This document shows, one piece after another, positions 8,419 through 17,578 of a stretch of DNA of 64,000 bases. The DNA is from Pseudomonas fulva 12-X (GTDB lineage: Bacteria > Pseudomonadota > Gammaproteobacteria > Pseudomonadales > Pseudomonadaceae), in assembly GCF_000213805.1 (NCBI RefSeq), contig NC_015556.1, forward strand, positions 2,418,001 to 2,482,000, given 5' to 3'. Both the position numbers and the translations under genes were made by a program. The notes beneath the pieces were generated by a model. The model was not told where the DNA came from. It saw nothing but the letters and a program-made list of their open reading frames with translations, and ran no database searches. Numbering within the stretch: the stretch's first letter is position 1; each line of letters begins with the position of its first letter.

Positions 8419-9163
8419 AGTCGTACTGGATACTGAAACGACCGGTATGCCGGTAAACGATGGCCACCGGGTCATCGAGATCGGTTGCGTGGAAGTGGAG
8501 GGGCGGCGCCTGACCGGGCGGCATTTCCACATCTACCTGCAGCCGGACCGTGAGATCGATGAAGGCGCCATCGCGGTGCACGGCATCACCAACGAGGATC
8601 TCAAGGACAAGCCGCGTTTCAAGGACATCGCCGACGAATTCTACGAGTTCATCAAGGGCGCGCAGCTGATCATTCACAACGCGCCGTTCGACATCGGCTT
8701 CCTAAACAACGAATTCGCCCTGATCGGCCAGCACGAGCGTTCGGACATCTCGTCCTATTGCGACGTGCTCGATACCCTGCAGATGGCCCGCGAGCGTCAC
8801 CCGGGCCAGCGCAACAGCCTTGATGCCCTGTGTAAGCGCTACGGCGTCGACAACTCCGGCCGCGAACTGCACGGCGCTTTGCTCGACTCGGAGATTCTCG
8901 CCGACGTCTACCTGGCGATGACCGGTGGGCAGACCAACCTGTCGCTGGCTGGCGAAGGCGCCGATGGCGATGGCAGCGGTCGCCAGCAGGCCACGCCGAT
9001 TCGCCGCCTGCCGGCCGACCGCCCACGCGGCGTGGTCATCACCGCCAGCGCCGACGAGCTGGCCGCCCATGCCGCGCGCCTGGCGGTCATCGAAAAGGCC
9101 GCCGGTGCGCCCGCGCTGTGGGCGCAGATGGAAGCGGCCGAGCAGGGCACATCCGCCTCCTGA
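8411..9163 (+). CDS. dnaQ: DNA polymerase III epsilon subunit (3'-5' proofreading exonuclease)
   Basis: Proofreading subunit of the replicative polymerase core. 250 residues. Exo I motif LDTETTG with Asp7 and Glu9; Exo II in [11 protein letters not shown]; Exo III in [15 protein letters not shown]. The C-terminal tail, with polymerase alpha contact, is present. The gene starts with GTG at 8411 inside the end of rnh[13 protein letters not shown] is the expected N-terminus and no ATG fits. Convergent genes are absent and a 115 bp gap separates it from ldcA. Confidence 0.96.
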   Translation: MRRVVLDTETTGMPVNDGHRVIEIGCVEVEGRRLTGRHFHIYLQPDREIDEGAIAVHGITNEDLKDKPRFKDIADEFYEFIKGAQLIIHNAPFDIGFLNNEFALIGQHERSDISSYCDVLDTLQMARERHPGQRNSLDALCKRYGVDNSGRELHGALLDSEILADVYLAMTGGQTNLSLAGEGADGDGSGRQQATPIRRLPADRPRGVVITASADELAAHAARLAVIEKAAGAPALWAQMEAAEQGTSAS

Positions 9164-9232
9164 TCGGTCAATTGCGACCTTTTCGTACAGCGCTCTGCGC
9201 GAGGGGTTCCGTCCTCTGCGGCGAGTCTCTAC

Positions 9233-9270
9233 CCTGAGGGCATAGCGGGTTCATCCCGCATGACCTCAGG
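9233..9270 (+). promoter_or_regulatory. Leader hairpin that buries the ldcA ribosome binding site
   Basis: CCTGAGG (9233-9239) pairs with CCTCAGG (9264-9270), and inside it CAT/ATG and GCGGG (9245-9249)/CCCGC (9255-9259) continue the stem around a TTCAT loop, with one G/A mismatch and one bulged A. The 3' arm ends in CAGG, the only purine-rich ribosome-binding sequence 8 nt before the ATG at 9279. The stem would block initiation until opened, suggesting translational control. Confidence 0.55.
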
Positions 9271-9278
9271 TGTAACCG

Positions 9279-11537
9279 ATGTACAAAGACCTCAAGTTCC
9301 CGGTACTCATCGTTCATCGCGATATCAAGGCCGATACCGTGGCCGGCGAGCGGGTGCGGGCCATCGCCGCCGAGCTGGAACAGGACGGCTTCACCATTCT
9401 GTCCACCGCGAGCTCTGCGGAAGGCCATATCGTCGCCTCGACCCATCACGGGCTGGCCTGCATCCTGGTTGCCGCCGAAGGCGCCGGGGAAAACCGCCAC
9501 CTGCTGCAGGACATGGTCGAGCTGATCCGCATCGCCCGACGCCGCGCGCCGCAGCTGCCGATCTTCGCTCTGGGTGAGCAGGTCACCATCGAAAACGCCC
9601 CGGCCGAAGCCATGGCCGACCTCAACCAGCTGCGCGGCATTCTCTATTTGTTCGAAGACACCGTGCCGTTCCTGGCGCGCCAGGTGGCCCGCGCCGCGCG
9701 CAATTACCTGGATGGCCTGCTGCCGCCGTTCTTCAAGGCGCTGGTGCAGCACACCGCACAGTCCAACTATTCCTGGCACACGCCGGGCCACGGCGGCGGC
9801 GTGGCGTATCGCAAGAGCCCGGTCGGACAGGCGTTTCACCAGTTCTTCGGCGAGAACACCCTGCGCTCGGACCTGTCGGTCTCGGTGCCCGAGCTTGGCT
9901 CGCTGCTCGACCATACCGGCCCTTTGGCCGCCGCCGAGGAGCGCGCTGCACGCAACTTCGGCGCCGACCATACCTACTTCGTGATCAACGGCACTTCGAC
10001 CGCCAACAAGATCGTCTGGCACTCGATGGTCGGCCGTGACGACCTGGTGCTGGTCGACCGCAACTGCCACAAGTCGATTCTCCACGCCATCATCATGACC
10101 GGTGCGATTCCCCTGTACCTGTCGCCGGAGCGCAACGAGCTGGGCATCATCGGGCCGATTCCGCTGAGTGAATTCACCCGCGAGTCGATCCAGGCCAAGA
10201 TCGACGCCAGCCCGCTGGCTCGAGGGCGCGAGCCCAAGGTCAAGCTGGCGGTGGTGACCAACTCCACCTACGACGGCCTGTGCTACAACGCCGAGCTGAT
10301 CAAACGCACCCTCGGTGATTCGGTCGAGGTGCTGCACTTCGACGAAGCCTGGTACGCCTACGCCGCGTTCCACGAGTTCTATGCCGGCCGTTACGGCATG
10401 GGCACCAGCCGCGAGGCCGGCGGCCCGATGGTGTTCACCACCCATTCGACCCACAAGCTACTCGCCGCCTTCAGCCAGGCCTCGATGATCCATGTGCAGG
10501 ATGGTGCGCTACGCCAGCTCGACCGCGACCGCTTCAACGAAGCCTTCATGATGCATATCTCCACCTCGCCCCAGTACGGCATCATCGCCTCGCTGGATGT
10601 GGCCTCGGCGATGATGGAAGGCCCGGCCGGTCGCTCGCTGATTCAGGAAACCTTCGACGAGGCGCTGAGCTTTCGCCGCGCGCTGGCTAACCTGGGGCAG
10701 AGCCTGAGCAGCGAGGACTGGTGGTTCAGTATCTGGCAGCCGCCGCAGACCGAGGGCGCCGACGACGTGGCGACGCCAGACTGGCTGCTGCAGCCCGAGG
10801 CTGATTGGCACGGTTTCGGTGACGTGGCCGAAGACTACGTGCTGCTCGACCCGATCAAAGTGACCCTGGTGATGCCCGGCCTGACCGCCGGCGGCCGTCT
10901 CGACGAGCGCGGTATTCCCGCTGCGGTGGTCAGCAAGTTTCTCTGGGAGCGCGGCCTGGTGGTCGAGAAGACCGGCCTGTATTCGTTCCTGGTGCTGTTC
11001 TCCATGGGCATCACCAAGGGCAAGTGGAGCACGTTGCTTACCGAACTGCTGGAGTTCAAGCGCAGCTATGACGCCAACCTGCCGCTGAGTTCAGTGCTGC
11101 CTTCGGTGGCCCGCGAGGGCGCGCTGCGCTATCAGGGCATGGGCCTGCGCGACCTGTGCGATGCGCTGCACGACTGCTACCGCGAAAACGCCACAGCCAA
11201 ATCCCTCAAGCGCATGTACACAGTGCTGCCGGAGATCGCCCTGAAACCGGCCGATGCCTACAACCAGCTGGTGCGCGGCGAGGTGGAGGAAGTTTTGGTC
11301 GACGACGTCGAAGGGCGCATCGCGGCGGTGATGCTGGTGCCGTATCCGCCGGGCATTCCGCTGATCATGCCGGGCGAGCGTTTCACCTCGGCCACCCGCT
11401 CGATCATCGACTATTTGCGCTTCGCCCAGGCCTTCGAGCAGCGCTTCCCGGGCTTCGACGCCGATGTGCACGGCCTGCAGCGCCATGAGGGCGAGCAGGG
11501 CAGTTACTACACGGTCGACTGCATCATCGAGAAGTAG
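9279..11537 (+). CDS. ldcA: Lysine decarboxylase-type Orn/Lys/Arg decarboxylase
   Basis: PLP-dependent fold-type I basic amino acid decarboxylase. 752 residues with an N-terminal wing (response-regulator-like) domain, a PLP core, and a C-terminal domain. The Schiff-base lysine is Lys393 in TTHSTHKLLAAFSQ. SWHTPGHGGG, INGTSTANKIVWHSM and HFDEAWYAY are standard core motifs. Length and location just downstream of rnhA-dnaQ match P. aeruginosa PA1818 (LdcA), which makes cadaverine and feeds lysine catabolism. Arginine decarboxylase cannot be excluded from motifs alone. Translation may be controlled by the hairpin at 9233-9270; a 10 bp-stem hairpin follows the gene. Confidence 0.88.
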   Translation: MYKDLKFPVLIVHRDIKADTVAGERVRAIAAELEQDGFTILSTASSAEGHIVASTHHGLACILVAAEGAGENRHLLQDMVELIRIARRRAPQLPIFALGEQVTIENAPAEAMADLNQLRGILYLFEDTVPFLARQVARAARNYLDGLLPPFFKALVQHTAQSNYSWHTPGHGGGVAYRKSPVGQAFHQFFGENTLRSDLSVSVPELGSLLDHTGPLAAAEERAARNFGADHTYFVINGTSTANKIVWHSMVGRDDLVLVDRNCHKSILHAIIMTGAIPLYLSPERNELGIIGPIPLSEFTRESIQAKIDASPLARGREPKVKLAVVTNSTYDGLCYNAELIKRTLGDSVEVLHFDEAWYAYAAFHEFYAGRYGMGTSREAGGPMVFTTHSTHKLLAAFSQASMIHVQDGALRQLDRDRFNEAFMMHISTSPQYGIIASLDVASAMMEGPAGRSLIQETFDEALSFRRALANLGQSLSSEDWWFSIWQPPQTEGADDVATPDWLLQPEADWHGFGDVAEDYVLLDPIKVTLVMPGLTAGGRLDERGIPAAVVSKFLWERGLVVEKTGLYSFLVLFSMGITKGKWSTLLTELLEFKRSYDANLPLSSVLPSVAREGALRYQGMGLRDLCDALHDCYRENATAKSLKRMYTVLPEIALKPADAYNQLVRGEVEEVLVDDVEGRIAAVMLVPYPPGIPLIMPGERFTSATRSIIDYLRFAQAFEQRFPGFDADVHGLQRHEGEQGSYYTVDCIIEK

Positions 11538-11546
11538 GGCGCCCAT

Positions 11547-11573
11547 TGGCGTGACGTGCGGTACGTCACGCCG
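11547..11573 (+). terminator. Hairpin downstream of ldcA (terminator-like, no T-tract)
   Basis: GGCGTGACGT (11548-11557) and ACGTCACGCC (11563-11572) form a perfect 10 bp stem with a 5 nt loop 10 bp after the ldcA stop. No U-run follows, so it may be an attenuating hairpin, a 3'-end stabiliser, or a palindromic protein site rather than an intrinsic terminator. Confidence 0.4.
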
Positions 11574-11580
11574 ACCATGA

Positions 11581-11608
11581 TCGACTTTCCGGCGCCGCTT
11601 GCTATAGT
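11581..11608 (+). promoter_or_regulatory. Predicted sigma-70 promoter of the enoyl-CoA hydratase gene
   Basis: TCGACT (11581-11586) and TATAGT (11603-11608), 16 bp apart, with a TGC extension before the -10. The start codon is 64 bp further on, behind an AGGA ribosome-binding site. Confidence 0.45.
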
Positions 11609-11671
11609 GGCGCGATTGCTTTGCGGCGTGTGTCGCGGGCCATTCGGCCTGCTTCAAAAAGGATGACTTTC

Positions 11672-12484
11672 ATGGGGCAATACCAGGCTTTCCGCGTCGA
11701 ACTGCAGGAAAAGATCGCTCATGTGGTGATTGACCGCCCGGACAAGATCAATGCGATGAACGCCGCCTTCTGGACGGAGATCATCGATATCTTCCGTTGG
11801 GCCGATGAAACCGACGAAGTTCGCGTGGTGGTGCTGTCTGGCGCCGGCAAGCATTTCTCCTCCGGCATCGACCTCAACCTGCTGGCTCAGGTCAGCAGCC
11901 AGCTCGGCAAGGACGTCGGCCGCAATGCCCTGACCTTGCGCCGCAAGATTCTCGAGCTGCAGGCCTCGTTCAATGCCGTCGACCAGTGCAGCAAACCGGT
12001 ACTGGCCGCCATCCAGGGTTACTGCCTCGGTGGTGCCATCGACCTGGTCAGCGCCTGCGACATGCGCTATTGCAGCCTGGACGTGCAGTTCGCCATCAAG
12101 GAAATCGACATTGGCATGGCCGCCGACGTCGGCACCCTTCAGCGGCTGCCGCGCCTGATCGGCGACGGCATGCTACGCGAGCTGGCCTATACCGGCCGCA
12201 CCATCGAGGCTGCCGAGGCGCGGGAAATCGGCCTGGTCAACCGCGTATTCGAGACCCACGACACATTGCTGAGCGGTGTGATGGACATCGCCCGCAGCAT
12301 CGCCGCAAAATCGCCGGTTGCCGTGCGCGGTACCAAGGCGATGATCGGCTACATGCGCGATCACCGGGTCGACGATGGTCTCGACTACGTCGCCACCTGG
12401 AACGCCGCCATGCTGCAATCGGCCGATCTGCGTGTCGCGATGATGGCCCATATGAGCAAGCAAAACCCCGAGTTCGCTGATTGA
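11672..12484 (+). CDS. Enoyl-CoA hydratase/isomerase family protein (crotonase superfamily)
   Basis: Cytosolic crotonase-fold enzyme of 270 residues, likely a hydratase or isomerase of acyl-CoA substrates. The oxyanion-hole segments are LSGAGKHFSSGIDL and QGYCLGGAIDLVSACD. An acidic residue in the active-site segment FAIKEIDIGMAADVGTL resembles dienoyl-CoA isomerases (ECH1-like), which carry acidic catalytic residues here, so delta3,5-delta2,4-dienoyl-CoA isomerase is a reasonable alternative name. I chose ATG 11672 because AGGA lies 8 nt upstream; an ATG 9 bp earlier lacks spacing. Confidence 0.85.
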   Translation: MGQYQAFRVELQEKIAHVVIDRPDKINAMNAAFWTEIIDIFRWADETDEVRVVVLSGAGKHFSSGIDLNLLAQVSSQLGKDVGRNALTLRRKILELQASFNAVDQCSKPVLAAIQGYCLGGAIDLVSACDMRYCSLDVQFAIKEIDIGMAADVGTLQRLPRLIGDGMLRELAYTGRTIEAAEAREIGLVNRVFETHDTLLSGVMDIARSIAAKSPVAVRGTKAMIGYMRDHRVDDGLDYVATWNAAMLQSADLRVAMMAHMSKQNPEFAD

Positions 12485-12522
12485 GCGCGGTTTCATCACC
12501 TGTGCGGGAGGCACATTAGCGA

Positions 12523-14181
12523 ATGGTTTCTGGAGCATCGTCACTGGGCCTGGTTCGCGACGAACTGTTTGCCACGATCGAGGAGGCCGAAGCGAGCCTC
12601 GAACAGTTCATCGTCGAGCGTAACAATGGCGCCCTGTTGCAGCAGGCAGTGGACAACCTGCAGCAGGTGCGCGGCACGCTCAACCTGATCGAACTGACCG
12701 GCGCCGAGCTGCTAGCCCAGGAAGTGCTCGACCAGGCCACCGATATTCCGGCCGGCATCGGCAGCGAGCGTGACGCCCAGTTGGCGGCGCTCAGCAATGC
12801 ACTGCACGTGCTGCGCCGCTACCTCGAAGGCCTCGACGCCCATCGCCAGGAAATGCCCGAGCTGCTGCTGCCGGCGATCAACGATCTGCGCCAGGCGTGC
12901 AAACAGCCGCCCCTGCCGGAAAGTTTCTTCTTCAGCGTGCGCCTCGACCAGGCCCGCCCGCGCATGGCGCCGCCAGCTCTGGACGCTGCCGCCAAGGAAA
13001 GCGAAGGCCGCCGTTTGCGGCAGATGTATCAGGTTGGCCTGTTGGGCTACATCCGCGAGCAGAACCCTGCAGGCAGCATGAAGCTGATGGGCCGGGCCAT
13101 GAGCCGCCTCGATGGCCTGTTCGCCAACGAGCCGCGCGGGCGCCTGTGCTGGCTCGGCGCCGCTGCCGTGGAAGCGCTGAGCGATGGCCAGCTGCTGCCG
13201 CGCAAGTCGCGCAAGCAGCTGTTCTCGCGCATCGACCGCGAACTGCGACAGATGCTGGTCAACGGCTCCTACGAGCCGCCGCGCAGCCTGCTCAAGGAGC
13301 TTCTGTATCTGGTGGCGCTCTCCGCCGGCCGCGGTCCGCTGGCAGGTGAGGTGCGCGAACTGTTCGGCATCACAGCGCTGCCCTTTACCGATCACCTGCT
13401 CGAAGAGGAATACCAGCGGCTTTCCGGGCCGGGCAAGTCGGTGTTGCGTTCACTGAGCTCGGCTATTCGCGAGGAGCTGGCCAGCGTCAAGGACCTGCTC
13501 GATCTGAGCGAACGCGGCACCCTGCAGGCCGATGGCCTGACCAGCCTGCATGCGCTGCTCGGCAAGCTCAGCAAGACCTTGGCCATGGTCGGCCTGAGCT
13601 CGGCCGGCAATTCCCTGGCCAATCAGTTGCCGACGGTCAGCGCCTGGTGCGAAGGCGCGCCGGTCGAACCTGACCAGTTGATCGCTCTGGCCGATGCCGT
13701 GCTGTATGTCGAAGGCATGGTAGCGACTCTGGAGCGCGGTGAGCGCGTCACTGCGCCGCGTGCCGAGCCGGAAGTCTGCACCTTTGCCCAGCATCAGCTG
13801 TTCGAGGCGCGCATTGTGGTGCTCGACGAAGCTCGCGCGGGTCTGGCGCTGGCCAAGCGGGCGATCACTGCGTATCTGGAATCGGCTGGTGATCGCATGC
13901 ACCTGTCCAACGTGCCGTTCAGCCTGCAGGCCGTGCGCGGCGGCCTGTGGTTCCTCGGTCAGGAGCGCGCGGCGAACCTGGTGGGCGCGTGCGCCGACTA
14001 CATCCAGACGCAGATGCTCGACACCGACCAGATGCCCGCTGAAGCGCGCCTGGAAGTGCTCGCCGATGCCCTGAGCAGCCTGGAATATTACTTGGAAGCC
14101 GACACCGGCCTGGCCCAGCCAAGCGTGCTGGATCTGGCTGAAGAAAGCGTTCGCGCCCTGGGCCAAGAGGTGGCTGCCTGA
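12523..14181 (+). CDS. fimL: FimL, scaffold for cAMP signalling and twitching motility (ChpA N-terminus homologue)
   Basis: 552-residue cytosolic protein. Residues 10-110 resemble the first Hpt-like domain of the Pil-Chp kinase ChpA, but the phospho-accepting His position is occupied by Gln: LQQVRGTL, Gln47 (alignment from memory of ChpA). This is the known hallmark of FimL, which lies between an enoyl-CoA hydratase and nudC in P. aeruginosa (PA1822), as here. FimL works with FimV and PilG to activate the adenylate cyclase CyaB and so promotes type IV pilus function and virulence factor expression. A second helical repeat region spans about residues 300-420. The gene ends one base into the nudC ATG. 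Confidence 0.87.
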   Translation: MVSGASSLGLVRDELFATIEEAEASLEQFIVERNNGALLQQAVDNLQQVRGTLNLIELTGAELLAQEVLDQATDIPAGIGSERDAQLAALSNALHVLRRYLEGLDAHRQEMPELLLPAINDLRQACKQPPLPESFFFSVRLDQARPRMAPPALDAAAKESEGRRLRQMYQVGLLGYIREQNPAGSMKLMGRAMSRLDGLFANEPRGRLCWLGAAAVEALSDGQLLPRKSRKQLFSRIDRELRQMLVNGSYEPPRSLLKELLYLVALSAGRGPLAGEVRELFGITALPFTDHLLEEEYQRLSGPGKSVLRSLSSAIREELASVKDLLDLSERGTLQADGLTSLHALLGKLSKTLAMVGLSSAGNSLANQLPTVSAWCEGAPVEPDQLIALADAVLYVEGMVATLERGERVTAPRAEPEVCTFAQHQLFEARIVVLDEARAGLALAKRAITAYLESAGDRMHLSNVPFSLQAVRGGLWFLGQERAANLVGACADYIQTQMLDTDQMPAEARLEVLADALSSLEYYLEADTGLAQPSVLDLAEESVRALGQEVAA

Positions 14182-15011
14182 TGGCCGCGCATTGGCAGCC
14201 CGAGCTGATCGACTGCGAGCGGCCTGGTGGCCTGGTACTGGCCCATCATCGTCAGCATTTCCTTGGCGATGCCAATGGTCTGCTGTTTCCCCGGGAGTGG
14301 CTGAAGAAGCAGGAGCTGCCGGTGCTTGCCGAGCATGGGCTGGGGCATTTTCGGGGCGAGCCGGTCTATCTGCTCGAACTACAGGGCAAGGCCGAACTGC
14401 CGGGCTGCCACTGGCAGTCGTTGCGCCAGGTGATGCTCGAAGGCGACGCCGAGCTGTTCCAGATGCTCGGTTTTGCCGCACAGATCGGCACCTGGGCCAG
14501 CGACAACCGCTTCTGTGGCAGTTGCGCCACACCGATGCTGCAGGTGCCGGGCGAGCGCGCCATGCAGTGCCCGGCGTGCAGCCTGCGCCACTATCCGCGC
14601 CTGTCGCCGAGCATGATCGTGCTGGTTACGCGCGGTGACGACGTGCTTTTGGCCCGCTCGCCGCGTTTCGTCAGTGGGGTGTACAGCACTCTGGCCGGCT
14701 TCGTCGAAGCGGGCGAATCGGTGGAGCAGTGCGTGGCCCGTGAGGTGCGCGAAGAGGTGGGCGTCGAAGTCCGCAACATCCGCTACCAGGGCAGTCAGAA
14801 CTGGCCGTTCCCGCATTCGCTGATGCTGGGCTTTCATGCTGACTACGCCGGCGGCGATATCGTCCTGCAGGAAGAGGAAATCGAGGATGCCCGCTGGTTC
14901 TCGATCCATGCGCTGCCGCCGTTGCCGGCCTCGCGCTCGATCGCCCGCTATCTGATCGACTCGTACGTGGCCAGCCGCTTAGGCGGCACTGAACCAGTGC
15001 TGCCAGACTAG
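14181..15011 (+). CDS. nudC: NAD(H) pyrophosphatase / NAD-capped RNA hydrolase NudC
   Basis: Nudix hydrolase of 276 residues that splits NADH and can decap NAD-RNA. It has an N-terminal domain, a zinc ribbon CGSC...CPAC (residues about 113-136), and the Nudix box GFVEAGES..(7)..REVREEVGV. The family signature downstream of the box reads SQNWPFPHS, one substitution away from the usual SQPWPFPxS. Start and stop codons overlap with fimL (TGATG), and its 3' end overlaps the convergent exporter gene by 33 bp. Confidence 0.93.
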   Translation: MAAHWQPELIDCERPGGLVLAHHRQHFLGDANGLLFPREWLKKQELPVLAEHGLGHFRGEPVYLLELQGKAELPGCHWQSLRQVMLEGDAELFQMLGFAAQIGTWASDNRFCGSCATPMLQVPGERAMQCPACSLRHYPRLSPSMIVLVTRGDDVLLARSPRFVSGVYSTLAGFVEAGESVEQCVAREVREEVGVEVRNIRYQGSQNWPFPHSLMLGFHADYAGGDIVLQEEEIEDARWFSIHALPPLPASRSIARYLIDSYVASRLGGTEPVLPD

Positions 15012-15764
15012 CCGCGTCGTCAGCCCCAGCACCACCAGAATGAATACCGGGCGGATGAACTTCGAGCCGCCGCCAATTGCCGTGCGCGCGCCGAGAAAGG
15101 CGCCGGCCATCAGCGAAAAGCCCATGCACAGGCCCAGCACCCAGGCCACTTGTCCGGCGGCGATGAATACCGCCAGGGCACAGGCGTTACTGATGAAGTT
15201 CATCGAGCGCGCCACACCGCTGGCCCGTACCAGGTCCAGCGGGTACATGAGCAGCGTGCTGACCGTCCAGAAGGCGCCGGTACCAGGGCCTGCCACGCCA
15301 TCGTAGAAACCCAGGCCGATACCCTGAGGCCATTGCCGGCGGCTGGCGATGGGCAGGTCGGCGTCCAGCGGCGCGTCGGGCGTCTTGCCGAACAGCAGGT
15401 ACAGACCGCAGGCGAACACGACCACCGGCAGCATCTTGTTGATCCATTCGGCCGGCATCCAGTGAACCAGTACCGCGCCGCCAATGGCGCCAATGGCGGT
15501 GGCGACCATCGCATTCTTCCACTTGCCCGGGCTGAACAGCTTGCGCCGGTAGAAGGTGTAGCTGGCGGTCGCCGAACCGAAGGTCGCGCACAGCTTGCTG
15601 GTGCCCAATACCAGATGCGGCGGCAGGCCGGTAGTGAGCAGGGCAGGAATGGTCAGCAGGCCACCGCCGCCGGCGATGGCATCGATGAAACCGGCGATGA
15701 ACGCGACCAGGGCGAGCAGCAGCAACGTCGTGGGTTCGACGGCCATCTCGAAGGGAAGGGACAT
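14979..15764 (-). CDS. Sulfite exporter TauE/SafE family (TSUP) membrane protein
   Basis: Inner-membrane protein of 261 residues with the two-fold repeated hydrophobic pattern of the TSUP/DUF81 family. The N-terminal signature [19 protein letters not shown] and a second copy, [20 protein letters not shown], mark the two halves, with about eight membrane segments. Members transport sulfite, sulfonates or organosulfur anions, but the substrate here is unknown. It is convergent with nudC, and their coding ends overlap by 33 bp. Confidence 0.88.
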   Translation of the reverse strand: MSLPFEMAVEPTTLLLLALVAFIAGFIDAIAGGGGLLTIPALLTTGLPPHLVLGTSKLCATFGSATASYTFYRRKLFSPGKWKNAMVATAIGAIGGAVLVHWMPAEWINKMLPVVVFACGLYLLFGKTPDAPLDADLPIASRRQWPQGIGLGFYDGVAGPGTGAFWTVSTLLMYPLDLVRASGVARSMNFISNACALAVFIAAGQVAWVLGLCMGFSLMAGAFLGARTAIGGGSKFIRPVFILVVLGLTTRLVWQHWFSAA

Positions 15765-15862
15765 AAAAGGCGACCTGTATCCGATTGTGCGGCAACGGCG
15801 CTATTCGCCGGGCTACGCGCTGCGCATAATGCCGGCATTTTCACTGACAAGGAATCGAATCG

Positions 15863-16510
15863 ATGCAGTACGACGCGCTCGCCTGGGCAACGGCTCTGCT
15901 GGCATTGCTGGTGTTGTTCATCGCCCTGCGCATTCTGTTCGGCGGCCGCTGGTTTCTCGCCTGGCTGCGCGGCACCAGCGGCCTGGTATTTCTCGCCGTC
16001 GCGGCGTTGGTGGGCCTGGTGGCCTACGACCTGAGCCGCTACGACCCGTTACCCGCCAACAAGCCACTGCTGACCCTGAGCTTCCACCGTACGGCCAACG
16101 TCTATCAGGTGGATATTCTCGAAAATGGCGTGCAGCGCAGCGTCAATCTGGAGGGCGATCTCTGGCAGCTCGACGTGCGTCTGCTGCAATGGAAGGGGCT
16201 GGCTGCCCTGATCGGTCTTGAGCCCGGCTACCGGCTGGAGAAGATCAACAGCCGCTTCCTGTCCATCGAGCAGCAGAGCCAGGCGCGTTATACCCAGGCC
16301 GAGCTGACCAGCAGTCTATACGGCGTGGACCTGTGGCGCTGGCTGCGCCTGGGCCAGCACGACCTGTTCCTGTTTGACGCCCAGGCGCGCCGCGTGACCT
16401 ACCTGCCGATGGCCGACAAGGCGGTGTTCAACGTCAGCCTGACACCGACCGGGCTTTTGGCCGAGCCAATGAACGAGGCGGCTCATCAGGCACTCAAGGA
16501 TTGGCAGTGA
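15863..16510 (+). CDS. Conserved Pseudomonas membrane-anchored protein, function unknown
   Basis: 215 residues. Two hydrophobic helices near residues 5-27 and 35-55 are followed by a soluble domain with DLSRYDPLPANKPL and repeated beta-rich segments (LSFHRTANVYQVDILENG). Homologues are often labelled multidrug transporter in Pseudomonas genomes, but nothing here resembles a transporter. The first 100 bp upstream, shared with the divergent exporter, contains CATAAT about 30 bp before the start as a possible -10. Confidence 0.7.
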   Translation: MQYDALAWATALLALLVLFIALRILFGGRWFLAWLRGTSGLVFLAVAALVGLVAYDLSRYDPLPANKPLLTLSFHRTANVYQVDILENGVQRSVNLEGDLWQLDVRLLQWKGLAALIGLEPGYRLEKINSRFLSIEQQSQARYTQAELTSSLYGVDLWRWLRLGQHDLFLFDAQARRVTYLPMADKAVFNVSLTPTGLLAEPMNEAAHQALKDWQ

Positions 16511-16582
16511 GTTCGTGTAGCTTGGATGGGGCCCACGTGGAATAACTGGAACGTGCGGGAGCGGACGTCGAGCAGAGCTTTT

Positions 16583-16652
16583 GTAGCAGAGGCTTTAGCC
16601 TCGAGCTCTTTGTTTGCCGTAATAAAAAGCTCGCGGCTAAAGCCGCTTCCTA
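16583..16652. repeat. Palindromic intergenic repeat pair (GGCTTTAGCC type)
   Basis: Two inverted copies of a short Pseudomonas-type repeat: GTAGCAGAGGCTTTAGCCTC (16583-16602) followed by an inverted GTAGGAAGCGGCTTTAGCCGC (16632-16652 read in reverse). Each copy is itself palindromic around GGCTTTAGCC, and the flanking pair changes from AGG/CCT to CGG/CCG in step, which preserves the hairpin. Confidence 0.65.
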
Positions 16653-16677
16653 CGAAGAAATCGCTGTTGATTATCAG

Positions 16678-16727
16678 TGGGAGCGGGCCATGCCCGCGAA
16701 AAAATCACGGGTACGGCCCCCTCCCAC
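16678..16727. repeat. REP-type inverted pair
   Basis: GTGGGAGCGGGCCATGCCCG (from 16678) and the inverted, slightly diverged GTGGGAGGGGGCCGTACCCG (ending at 16727) are the well-known Pseudomonas REP palindrome. The 274 bp gap 16511-16784 between the membrane protein and the SDR gene consists of this pair and the repeat pair before it; no other gene is visible there. It probably folds as one large hairpin in the RNA between convergent genes. Confidence 0.75.
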
Positions 16728-16784
16728 AGGTGAAGCAGTTATGTTCGCTCGTCCATACCTAGCAATTCGAGTCGCAAACAGGTT

Positions 16785-17552
16785 TCAGGACAGGAAACCG
16801 CCATCGACATTCAACGCCACGCCCGTGGTGTAGCTCGACGCCTCGCTGGCCAGGTACAGCACCGCGCCGGCCATTTCGCTCGGCTCGGCGACGCGCTTGA
16901 GGGGAATGCGCTGCAGAGCGAAGTTGAGGATCGCTTCGTTCTTGGTCAGCGCCGAGGCGAAGCGGGTATCGGTCAGGCCTGGCAGCAGGGCATTGCAGCG
17001 GATGCCGAATTGCGCGCATTCCTTGGCGAACACCTTGGTCATGCTGATCACAGCCGCCTTGGTCACCGAATAGATGCCCTGGAACTCACCCGGCGAGACA
17101 CCATTGATCGACGCCACGTTGATGATGCTGCCGCCGCCGTTGTCCTTCATCAGCTTGCCGCCTTCGATGGACATGAAGTAGTAGCCGCGAATGTTCACAT
17201 CAACGGTCTTCTGGAAGGCGCCCAGGTCGGTGTCCAGCACGTTGCAGAATTGCGGGTTGGTGGCGGCGTTGTTGACCAGGATGTCGAGGCGCCCGTAGCG
17301 CTGGCGAATTTCGGCGAATACCGCCTGAATCTGCTCCATCTCGCCGATATGGCAGGCCATGGCCACGGCCTTGCCGCCCTTGGCAACGATGGCGTCGGCC
17401 ACGGTCTGGCAATCGTCCAGCTTGCGGCTGGCAACGATCACCTCGGCGCCCTGCTGGGCGAGCAAGTGGGCGATGGCTTCACCGATACCGCGGCTGGCAC
17501 CGGAAACGAAGGCGATCTTGCCGTCGAGGTCGAACAACTGGGTCTTGGACAT
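16785..17552 (-). CDS. SDR family oxidoreductase
   Basis: Classical short-chain dehydrogenase of 255 residues. Cofactor motif SGASRGIGEAIA replaces TGxxxGxG at the N-terminus, followed by NNAAT and the catalytic YSVTK (Tyr and Lys). The C-terminus is VALNVDGGFLS, typical of the family. The start at 17552 gives MSKTQLFDLDGKIAFVSGAS. It follows the phosphotransferase gene by 26 bp on the same strand. Together these two genes match a Pseudomonas pair (PA1828-PA1829 area) associated with acyl-CoA metabolism; the substrate is unknown. Confidence 0.9.
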   Translation of the reverse strand: MSKTQLFDLDGKIAFVSGASRGIGEAIAHLLAQQGAEVIVASRKLDDCQTVADAIVAKGGKAVAMACHIGEMEQIQAVFAEIRQRYGRLDILVNNAATNPQFCNVLDTDLGAFQKTVDVNIRGYYFMSIEGGKLMKDNGGGSIINVASINGVSPGEFQGIYSVTKAAVISMTKVFAKECAQFGIRCNALLPGLTDTRFASALTKNEAILNFALQRIPLKRVAEPSEMAGAVLYLASEASSYTTGVALNVDGGFLS

Positions 17553-17578
17553 GGCGTGAGTCTCGGTAAGGAAGGGCG

